This document shows positions 19,953 to 25,300 of a stretch of DNA of 25,300 nucleotides, in pieces. The stretch's first letter is position 1, and every line of letters begins with the position of its first letter. The DNA lies in the IMG/VR virus record IMGVR_UViG_3300028364_000134, positions 1-25,300 of that record. One strand, 5' to 3'. Under the pieces are notes generated by a model. It ran no database searches. It saw nothing but the letters and a program-made list of their open reading frames with translations, and had not been told where the DNA came from. Made by a program: the position numbers and the translations under genes. This stretch comes from a virus.

Positions 19953-20930
19953 TTACAATTTTTCTTGTTCAAAAAAGTATTCCTTGGCAATGACAGAAAC
20001 TTTACCGCTAATATCCTTTGGTTCTAGACCAGCATCTACGATGATGTCTGAATCTTCATCCAATACATCCTTGATTACCATCTTGATGTAAGTACCAATA
20101 TGCTTACGTTCTATTTCAGTACCATTCTTAGTAGCTTCGTTGAACATTTGCTTAAGTCTCCAGATTGGAGTAACCTTATCGGCTACTTCATTAACTAGGG
20201 TAACCTTACCCTCATCAACTGGTCTTAGGGTCTTAACCTTTGAAACACCACAGTGTTTTTCACCCTTAGCTTTGAACAATAATCTATTATTCATAAAATC
20301 AGCAACAAAAACTAATCCTTCACCAATTCCACTAAAACCAAAATGTTTAGCCACTGGACACTCATTTTCAACCTCGTTAACAAGCTCTATAATTTTATTC
20401 TGGGCTATGTGTGGGTTTTCAAAGTCAATATCAATATCAAACGTTTTAAATTCATGAATATTCCAAATATCTTTAGATTCTGGAAATGTTAAATCGGAAA
20501 TATCGACCCAATATGATGTAAACTCTGGGTCCGATGGTTTAGATATCTTACACCCGAAAATATAAAATGCCTTATCAATTTCTGAAATTCCCACATTTTT
20601 TTGAATTCCCTTTCCAGCCCATTCACCATATATGGTAATTGTATGTTCAGATGTATCTACATTATATATTTCCTTAACAGCATTTATAATATTAAGAAAT
20701 AATTGTTCTTTTGATTTAACCAGAAAAGTAAACCCCATGTGTGATTCACCCTGGTCAAACCCAAAAGCGTTATTTCTTGATTGTGTATAAACACCATCGG
20801 AATCATTATAACTTACACCAGCGTTAGAATTGTGCACTAAAACCCCATTGGCAAAATAATTATGAAAACCCTCAACTTCTATATCATATGATGTTTCATT
20901 CTCAATTTTTTTAATTTCCCTTAATTTCAT
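19953..20930 (-). CDS. RNA ligase, C-terminal part, with N-terminal split-intein fragment
   Basis: 325 residues. Residues 1-34 are a C-intein (block F SYDIEVEGFHNYFANG, block G VLVHN). Ser35 is the +1 residue that takes part in splicing. From residue 35 the protein is the body of an Rnl2-type RNA ligase: SNAGV completes motif I, SRNNAF is motif Ia, YGEWAGKGIQ and AFYIFGCKI are motifs III/IIIa, EGLVF at about 204-208 is motif IV and LLFKAKGEKH is motif V. The catalytic lysine is missing here and is supplied by the gene at 21050-21499. The start is preceded by an AT-rich leader typical of this genome. Confidence 0.92.
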   Translation of the reverse strand: MKLREIKKIENETSYDIEVEGFHNYFANGVLVHNSNAGVSYNDSDGVYTQSRNNAFGFDQGESHMGFTFLVKSKEQLFLNIINAVKEIYNVDTSEHTITIYGEWAGKGIQKNVGISEIDKAFYIFGCKISKPSDPEFTSYWVDISDLTFPESKDIWNIHEFKTFDIDIDFENPHIAQNKIIELVNEVENECPVAKHFGFSGIGEGLVFVADFMNNRLLFKAKGEKHCGVSKVKTLRPVDEGKVTLVNEVADKVTPIWRLKQMFNEATKNGTEIERKHIGTYIKMVIKDVLDEDSDIIVDAGLEPKDISGKVSVIAKEYFFEQEKL

Positions 20931-20958
20931 TTTTATTTTTATTTAAAATTAATTTCAT
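20921..20958 (-). repeat. short direct repeat creating the second start codon
   Basis: The 14-mer TTAATTTCATTTTT at 20921-20934 recurs at 20949-20962, offset by 28 bases. On the minus strand this repeats ATGAAATTAA. The downstream copy is the start of the C-terminal ligase gene; the upstream copy is in the frame of the intein relic. Confidence 0.8.
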
Positions 20959-21049
20959 TTTTTTAGGTATCCAAAAATTAACGTCAGTAACATCAATTTT
21001 ATTTTTTTTAGTAATATTAATAAATTTAATAAAGTGTTCATGATACAAA

Positions 21050-21499
21050 TTATAGGGTTTTAAATTTGTCGGTAATTAACAAATCTTTAGCCATAATCCA
21101 ACCCCTATTATGAGTAAAAAATGTATGGTCTTCGGTACATTTTATCGTTCTATCATCAAAAATTAATTCAACCCATTTTTTATTATTGTCGAACTTAAAT
21201 GTGTTTGTTACACTACCACTATTTATTCTATTATTTTCAATGTCATATGTTAATACCACGTCACCCTTAGTTATTTCAGATATTTTTTTTTCCTCACCAT
21301 TAACTAACATAACCCCAGTATTTTTACTAAAACAACCATGAAGTTTTACCGTACCTTTAAATGTTATTGTTGGTTTTGATACATTTTCATTATAAATTGC
21401 ATCACCATTTTCATCTAAACCAACGAATGTAATCATTCTATTGACATTTGCTACGATGTTTCTAAATTGTAATGTTTTTGGATAACTAATGTGTTTCAT
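21050..21499 (-). CDS. RNA ligase, N-terminal part, with C-terminal split-intein fragment
   Basis: 149 residues. Residues 1-55 are the start of an RNA ligase, ending in FKGTVKLHG with the AMP-accepting K52. Residue 56 begins an N-intein: CFSKNTGVMLVNGEEKKISE with Cys1, GDVVLTYD of block A, then CTEDHTFFTHNRG with the block-B T..H. It stops after 94 intein residues, the usual place where split inteins are divided. Splicing with the gene at 19953-20930 would join KLHG to SNAGV and make a 346-residue ligase. The gene overlaps the P-loop gene upstream by 14 bases. Confidence 0.92.
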   Translation of the reverse strand: MKHISYPKTLQFRNIVANVNRMITFVGLDENGDAIYNENVSKPTITFKGTVKLHGCFSKNTGVMLVNGEEKKISEITKGDVVLTYDIENNRINSGSVTNTFKFDNNKKWVELIFDDRTIKCTEDHTFFTHNRGWIMAKDLLITDKFKTL

Positions 21500-21737
21500 A
21501 TTGTCTTATATTTTTTATGGCCTGAACCTCGTTAATAGTAATTTTTTTATTCATTAATCGAATTGATTCTTTTCTATCGATTAATCCCTTTGTGGTGGGT
21601 ATTGGTTCGTCATTATAACGAGTATCAATATTAAAACCCTCTTTAACTAACATTTCCTGAATCATTTGGATTATGGTGCTCTTACCACTGGCACTAAGGC
21701 CACATACATTTATGACTAGTTCTTCTCTATCTTTCAT
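21486..21737 (-). CDS. small P-loop protein (kinase-like)
   Basis: 83 residues with a Walker A motif, GLSASGKST at about residues 13-21, and an EGFNIDTRYNDEP strand. The length allows only the first third of a normal nucleotide kinase, so it is either a minimal phage P-loop protein or a fragment. It is first in the RNA ligase/DNA ligase operon and its 3' end overlaps the ligase N-gene, so a role in RNA end phosphorylation can be imagined but is not supported by a second motif. The promoter is at 21756-21786. Confidence 0.65.
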   Translation of the reverse strand: MKDREELVINVCGLSASGKSTIIQMIQEMLVKEGFNIDTRYNDEPIPTTKGLIDRKESIRLMNKKITINEVQAIKNIRQYETH

Positions 21738-21755
21738 ATTTAAGTTTTTATATCA

Positions 21756-21786
21756 CAAATATAAATAAAATATATTAAATACACAA
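21756..21786 (-). promoter_or_regulatory. Bacteroidota-type promoter of the repair operon
   Basis: Minus strand TTG-N20-TATATTTG, 18 bases before the P-loop gene. No other clear promoter is seen down to the terminator at 17492-17523, so P-loop protein, both ligase halves, DNA ligase and the two last genes are probably one transcript. Confidence 0.8.
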
Positions 21787-21787
21787 C

Positions 21788-21970
21788 TTATTTTGTAAAT
21801 TTATTTACATGGTCGATAATAATTGGGTTATATCTATTTTTAATTACCTTTAAATTACGTATGGTATCTGGTTTTGAATGTTGTTGGGCCGTCATTATAA
21901 TAATATTATGCTTAACACTTAAATCCCTTAATTTATCAAATAATTCTAAATTTTTATCATATTTATTCAT
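21788..21970 (-). CDS. small RecA/DnaB-like fragment protein
   Basis: 60 residues. FDKLRDLSVKHNIIIMTAQQ followed by NPIIIDHVNKF resembles the helix-strand region with the sensor glutamine and neighbouring strand of RecA/DnaB-type ATPases, without a Walker A motif. It may be a detached piece of a helicase used as a separate small protein. It overlaps nothing and follows the gene at 21974 by three bases. Confidence 0.45.
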   Translation of the reverse strand: MNKYDKNLELFDKLRDLSVKHNIIIMTAQQHSKPDTIRNLKVIKNRYNPIIIDHVNKFTK

Positions 21971-21973
21971 AAC

Positions 21974-22438
21974 CTACATTTTTTTTGATGTTTTACCATC
22001 CCATCCATCCGCTATTGCTTGATTTGGGAATAGTTTATAAAAATTTGACCAGGTTTTCCTTGACCTGTTCTTTTTAGGGTATCTAATTTTATTTGAGTGA
22101 CTACCACCACTACCGACATGTACAGCTTTATTATCACGACCCTCTAATTTTGGTCTTTGAGTTAAAAATTCATTATTTTTTTGAGATAACTTCTTATGTT
22201 GGGCGATAATCAAATTTATTATATCAACACTGAATTCAAACTTAATACAAAGTTTAAAAAATTCAATTGATTCGGAATATCTTTCCTTTAACTTTTTATC
22301 CCAACCGTAACTTTTTAAATATTCATTTAGTATTTCTATTTCCGCTTGAATAGTCGAATCTTTATCAATATATAAAGATTGCTGATATTTATGTAGTAAA
22401 AAAGCGAACCGCCTTTTATTTTTTCTTTTAGCTCCCAT
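21974..22438 (-). CDS. basic phage protein of unknown function
   Basis: 154 residues, strongly basic at both ends (MGAKRKNKRRFAFLLHKYQQ; RYPKKNRSRKTWSNFYKLFP). The middle is helical. The segment HVGSGGSHSNKIRYPKK is distinctive and probably conserved, suggesting RNA or DNA contact. Its ATG overlaps the end of the zinc-ribbon gene upstream. Confidence 0.6.
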   Translation of the reverse strand: MGAKRKNKRRFAFLLHKYQQSLYIDKDSTIQAEIEILNEYLKSYGWDKKLKERYSESIEFFKLCIKFEFSVDIINLIIAQHKKLSQKNNEFLTQRPKLEGRDNKAVHVGSGGSHSNKIRYPKKNRSRKTWSNFYKLFPNQAIADGWDGKTSKKM

Positions 22439-22646
22439 AATATCGTTTCTTTACTTCAACACTAGTTAAATGATATTGGTGACAATGATTACATTTATAA
22501 GTAACTAATTTTTTATCATCTTCTGGATAGGTTTTATTAATATATTTTGCATTAGATATAGCCTCGTCTTGTGAATCCCAAGCACTCTTAGGTTTACCAC
22601 TACGTGAAATACAACTAAATACACCATAATCCTTACCTTTTATCAT
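22428..22646 (-). CDS. small zinc-ribbon-like protein
   Basis: 72 residues. After a short beta/helix part with KSAWDSQDEAISNAKYIN it ends in YKCNHCHQYHLTSVE, a C-x2-C-x3-H pattern. This type of small phage protein is familiar to me without a known role. It overlaps the next gene by 11 bases. Confidence 0.6.
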   Translation of the reverse strand: MIKGKDYGVFSCISRSGKPKSAWDSQDEAISNAKYINKTYPEDDKKLVTYKCNHCHQYHLTSVEVKKRYYGS

Positions 22647-22683
22647 AATCTTAAATTTTATGTGGTTTTTATAATTTTTAATT

Positions 22684-22911
22684 TTAAAAGGGTAATATTT
22701 CTTTTTTGGGTATTTTTTCTAATTGACTTCTTAAATTATTCAATGTTGTAAATTTACCTTTTATCCAGTACCCTACACTTCTTCCATTTACTGTCTTCTT
22801 TATTCTCCTACCTGTTTGGGTATTAAATAATTTACCACAAGTAGACCACTTGTAATGAGTTAATATTTTTATTTGCCATTTCAAATCGTAAGTAACTGAT
22901 AATCTGGTCAT
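22684..22911 (-). CDS. small protein resembling NUMOD-like DNA-binding tails
   Basis: 75 residues. WSTCGKLFNTQTGRRIKKTVNGRSVGYWIKGKFTTLNNLRSQLEKI reads like one NUMOD-type module (a short hairpin that recognises DNA, followed by a helix). It has no nuclease domain attached. It may be a stand-alone regulator or the remnant of a homing endonuclease. It is the last phage-type gene before the methyltransferase cassettes. Confidence 0.5.
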   Translation of the reverse strand: MTRLSVTYDLKWQIKILTHYKWSTCGKLFNTQTGRRIKKTVNGRSVGYWIKGKFTTLNNLRSQLEKIPKKEILPF

Positions 22912-22930
22912 TTTGCTTTGGTATTACTTG

Positions 22931-22950
22931 TTATATACAGTTGTTACCTG
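22931..22950 (-). repeat. half attC-like site at the end of cassette 1
   Basis: TTATATACAGTTGTTACCTG here is a near-perfect inverted copy of 23955-23974. The nine bases 22942-22950 are exactly complementary to 23955-23963, the other end of the same cassette. Only one arm of a hairpin is evident. Confidence 0.55.
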
Positions 22951-22966
22951 TAATTAAAAAGGCGAC

Positions 22967-23887
22967 TTACTCGGTCGGCTCACTCATTCCTTTAAAAATA
23001 TGAGCAATTACGTCTACTGTCCAGCCATTACCTAGCATTCTATACCTTTCTGTATCACTAACAATGTTTGTATAGTTTAACGGCACAGTTTGTAAAGATT
23101 CAACTTCATTTGGTGTTAATCTTCTATAATAACCCAATACATTAAATATTTCAACTAACGCTTTTGGGTAAAAATTCTTTCCAGTACTATGTGCTAATTC
23201 AGTTGTCAATGTTGGTACTTTTCCACACGCTTTATAATTTTTACTTAAAAACTTCATAAGTGTTTTTACTCTTACGTCTTTTATTGCGTATTTTTTAGGA
23301 GCATCTAATTCCATTATGTTTTTCAGCATAACCCCTTTATCTTTAGGTTGTGAAACATTAGGTATATTAGTCCAGTATAATCTTGGTCTACTTTGTGCAG
23401 ATACACTTTCGCTATTAATTAAAATAGGTTCTACTCCAATAGCATTTGTTAAAATACTTTTCCACTTATTACTCATTTTTACATTTTCAAGTAAAAAATA
23501 TTTAGGCTTAATTGTATTTAAAGCATACATATATTCCCAAAATAGATATGACTGTCCTTGAAACTCAAAACCACTTTGTTTTAATTCTAAATAATGCGCT
23601 AATGTTAATATTTCAACATTATCTTTTGTGCTCATACCTTTTTGTTTTCCAGCGAATGAAAAAGATTGACAAGGACTTCCGCCTATCAATAAATCAATTT
23701 TTGGTAATTCTTTATAGTTAATATTTTTAACATCTCCTAAATGTTTAGTATTTGGGTAATTGTGTGTAGATACTTTTATGCCAGGTTCGTCAATCTCACT
23801 TGCAAAATAATTATCTACTTTAATTCCTAATTTATCGAGTGCTATTTGTCCGCAACTCATCCCATCAAATAAACTTAATACATTCAT
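22967..23887 (-). CDS. DNA cytosine-C5 methyltransferase 1
   Basis: 306 residues with the ordered motifs of C5 methyltransferases. They are I (LSLFDGMSCG), IV (GGSPCQSFSF, C73 being the catalytic cysteine), VI (LLENV at 132-136), VIII (SAQSRPRLYW) and IX/X (RRLTPNEVESLQ, RMLGNGWTVDVIAH). The spacing between VIII and IX is short, like DNMT3-type and single-protein phage enzymes. It lies beside a paralogue (24026-25081) with no restriction gene nearby, so it probably protects phage DNA. No promoter was seen; it is flanked by inverted repeats like an integron cassette gene. Confidence 0.93.
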   Translation of the reverse strand: MNVLSLFDGMSCGQIALDKLGIKVDNYFASEIDEPGIKVSTHNYPNTKHLGDVKNINYKELPKIDLLIGGSPCQSFSFAGKQKGMSTKDNVEILTLAHYLELKQSGFEFQGQSYLFWEYMYALNTIKPKYFLLENVKMSNKWKSILTNAIGVEPILINSESVSAQSRPRLYWTNIPNVSQPKDKGVMLKNIMELDAPKKYAIKDVRVKTLMKFLSKNYKACGKVPTLTTELAHSTGKNFYPKALVEIFNVLGYYRRLTPNEVESLQTVPLNYTNIVSDTERYRMLGNGWTVDVIAHIFKGMSEPTE

Positions 23888-23954
23888 ATTTTTAATTTTA
23901 GTTTGTTCTTACTATTGTGTATTTGGTTTTTGCAAAACCACGCATTTTAAAAAA

Positions 23955-24020
23955 CAGGTAACACCGTATATAATTAATTGGCAAAAAGCCAACTAACCAT
24001 ATACAAACCGTTGTACACAA
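23955..24020 (-). repeat. attC-like palindrome between the methyltransferase genes
   Basis: Minus strand GTGTACAACGG ... GTTAGTTGGC-TTTTT-GCCAATTAATT ... CGGTGTTACCTG folds into a long imperfect hairpin, with outer AAC/GTT triplets as in integron attC sites. Its left end (GTGTACAAC) is the exact complement of the start of the cassette for methyltransferase 2 (25102-25110). Confidence 0.6.
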
Positions 24021-24025
24021 TATGG

Positions 24026-25081
24026 CTACGTTCCAGTTTTAATTGAAGGTTCGTGCATATCAGTCGTAATAATATTTTTTTCTTCCCTCGCTTTTTTCTT
24101 ACTCATACTTTTAAAAATGTGTGTAATCATTCCAACTTCCCAACCGTTTCCAGTTGCTTTTACTGTTTGGTTCAGGCTTACTTCATCACAATAATTATCG
24201 GGCAAATTCATTAATCTACATCTTTCAATTTTAGTGTAATTCCTGTAAGGGAGTTTTTTATTAAAAGCGTCAGGGTGTCGCCCTATCTCCATTGTGGTTA
24301 AAACCGTGTCTTTTGCTACCGTAGTAAGGCAGTTACTTTTATCTCTGTTAGTTGCTCTTACTTCAAGGCATTGGGTTATCGGTACGGTTTTATCATAGTC
24401 TTGGCGTTTACCACGTTTATCTAATCTTCTTCCTAAAATAGTTGCTTTATTTAATCTTCTTCCACGTATCGCACTTGGTCCAATCATTTCGGTATGTTCC
24501 AATACATCTTCAAGTTTTATACCTTGGTCAGTTGGCTCGGTTATGTCAAAGTTTGCCCAGTATAATCTCACACGGTTTTGAGCAGAAGTTAAAGAACTAT
24601 TATATTTTACAGGTTCAACGCCTAAATGTTGGCTTATTACGTCTTGGTATTCTTGCTTCATTACTACGTTTTCAAGTAGCCAATATTTAGGTTTTACTTC
24701 TTCGATTAATCGTACAAATTCAAAAAATAATTTACTTCTCGGGTCATCAAAGTTTAGTTGCTTACCACTAAAACTAAATCCTTGGCACGGGCTTCCACCC
24801 ATCAATAAATCTATGTTTGGTAAGTCAGTACCTTTAACTTTCGTTACATCACCAATTTGTATTGTAGTGGGGTAATTGCTTTGTGTCACCTTAATAGCGT
24901 GTTTATCAATTTCAGAAGCAAAGTATTTGTTTACATCCATTCCTGCACGTTCCAAAGCAACTTGTCCGCAACTTATTCCATCAAATAAAGATAGCACGTT
25001 TATTTTGCTTCCTACGTCAGCAATTTTGCTACCGCTCAAAAAAATATTATTACTCATTTCATTTTTCATTTTAAAGTTCAT
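24026..25081 (-). CDS. DNA cytosine-C5 methyltransferase 2
   Basis: 351 residues, a paralogue of its neighbour. It has an extra N-terminal 28 residues, then INVLSLFDGISCG (motif I), GGSPCQGFSF with catalytic C99 (IV), LLENVV at 135-140 (VI), SAQNRVRLYW (VIII), and RNYTKIERCRLM and ATGNGWEVGMITH (IX/X). Base composition is higher in G+C than the surrounding phage genes, suggesting recent transfer. Codons 1, 5 and 9 are all Met, so the exact start is uncertain. Its target is probably different from that of the first enzyme, since the recognition region differs. Confidence 0.93.
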   Translation of the reverse strand: MNFKMKNEMSNNIFLSGSKIADVGSKINVLSLFDGISCGQVALERAGMDVNKYFASEIDKHAIKVTQSNYPTTIQIGDVTKVKGTDLPNIDLLMGGSPCQGFSFSGKQLNFDDPRSKLFFEFVRLIEEVKPKYWLLENVVMKQEYQDVISQHLGVEPVKYNSSLTSAQNRVRLYWANFDITEPTDQGIKLEDVLEHTEMIGPSAIRGRRLNKATILGRRLDKRGKRQDYDKTVPITQCLEVRATNRDKSNCLTTVAKDTVLTTMEIGRHPDAFNKKLPYRNYTKIERCRLMNLPDNYCDEVSLNQTVKATGNGWEVGMITHIFKSMSKKKAREEKNIITTDMHEPSIKTGT

Positions 25082-25100
25082 TTCTATTTAACCGCCATAC

Positions 25101-25163
25101 AGTGTACAACACGTGCTATAATGCATTGCGAAAAGCAACGCACCATAGCACCATTCGTTAGCA
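25101..25163 (-). repeat. attC-like palindrome upstream of methyltransferase 2
   Basis: Minus strand TGCTAACG ... GTGCTAT ... GTTGC-TTTTC-GCAA ... ATAGCAC ... GTTGTACAC. Stems GTGCTAT/ATAGCAC and TTGC/GCAA lie between an outer AAC and GTT. Size (about 60 nt) and shape match integron attC sites. Confidence 0.6.
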
Positions 25164-25292
25164 TTAATTAGTGACAACCTCACAGTCACGTAAATAAAAT
25201 GATTTGTGATTATTTATACCATCAGTTTCTACTATATAGCCTCCATCTTCCCACTTAGCAAAGTAGGCAGCTAATTGACCTGTATCAAACAT
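25164..25292 (-). CDS. small ORF at the window edge, possibly partial
   Basis: 42 codons from ATG at 25292: MFDTGQLAAYFAKWEDGGYI, ending RDCEVVTN. The frame is open upstream to the window edge, so the true start may lie outside. The stop codon is directly followed by the attC-like site, as expected for the gene of a preceding cassette. Not recognised. Confidence 0.45.
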   Translation of the reverse strand: MFDTGQLAAYFAKWEDGGYIVETDGINNHKSFYLRDCEVVTN

Positions 25293-25300
25293 TATTTTAC

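Noticed and set aside
19949-19990. Longer DNA ligase start at 19990
   Set aside because: It would overlap the RNA ligase gene by 38 bases and adds 14 residues that look like frame read-through; MNVKEI at 19948 follows the previous stop by four bases.
22967-25081. A restriction-modification system
   Set aside because: Both genes are methyltransferases and no restriction endonuclease candidate adjoins them within the window.

Overview
The window looks like part of a large, AT-rich tailed-phage genome that infects a member of the Bacteroidota. Four things point that way: dense arrays of tRNA genes without encoded CCA ends, several free-standing homing endonucleases, phage-type DNA and RNA ligases, and at least eight promoters of the Bacteroidota form TTG-N20-TAnnTTTG. 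Nearly all genes are on the minus strand; the exceptions are a few small regulators, endonucleases, tnpA and one T5orf172-like gene. TAG, TAA and TGA all appear to serve as ordinary stops.

Layout. 1-2570: tRNA array (Glu x2, Asp x2, Phe x2, Ala and degenerate ones) broken up by a GIY-YIG and an HNH endonuclease. 2589-2858: a short ORF with its own promoter and terminator. About 2880-4705: an IS200/IS605 element with divergent tnpA and tnpB. 4722-6364: an overlapping or near-contiguous trio (ParB-like, kinase-like, ADP-ribosyltransferase-like). 6394-8676: a second tRNA array (Leu, Val, an unusual Cys, odd Leu-like and Ile-like genes) with two more endonucleases and tRNA fragments beside them. 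8698-13303: small phage genes, a nucleotidyltransferase whose 5' end carries an in-frame stop, and a collagen-like lipoprotein. 13396-17513: ribbon-helix-helix proteins, a PARP1-like poly(ADP-ribose) polymerase, a 2H phosphoesterase with a truncated second copy, and two related HNH endonucleases, one with a nonsense codon. 17524-21786: a nucleic-acid repair operon with its own promoter, running P-loop protein, RNA ligase in two halves, ATP-dependent DNA ligase, a small protein and a Pth2-like protein. 21788-22911: small phage genes. 22931-25163: two cytosine-C5 methyltransferases packaged like integron gene cassettes.

The most striking system is the RNA ligase. Its active-site motif KLHG-SN is interrupted exactly after KLHG by an intein that is encoded as two separate genes: a 94-residue N-intein at the end of one ORF and a 34-residue C-intein at the start of the next. 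All splicing residues (Cys1, block-B T..H, His-Asn, +1 Ser) are present, so a working ligase should form only by protein trans-splicing. The 119 bases between the halves still contain the out-of-frame remains of a contiguous intein, which suggests how the split arose.

Other points of note are the WGR-PARP, the MTase cassettes with attC-like palindromes, endonuclease genes sitting against broken tRNAs, and a duplicated 2H-phosphoesterase promoter and 5' end next to a ribbon-helix-helix/HNH operon. All function calls are from reading the sequence only; no database search was possible.
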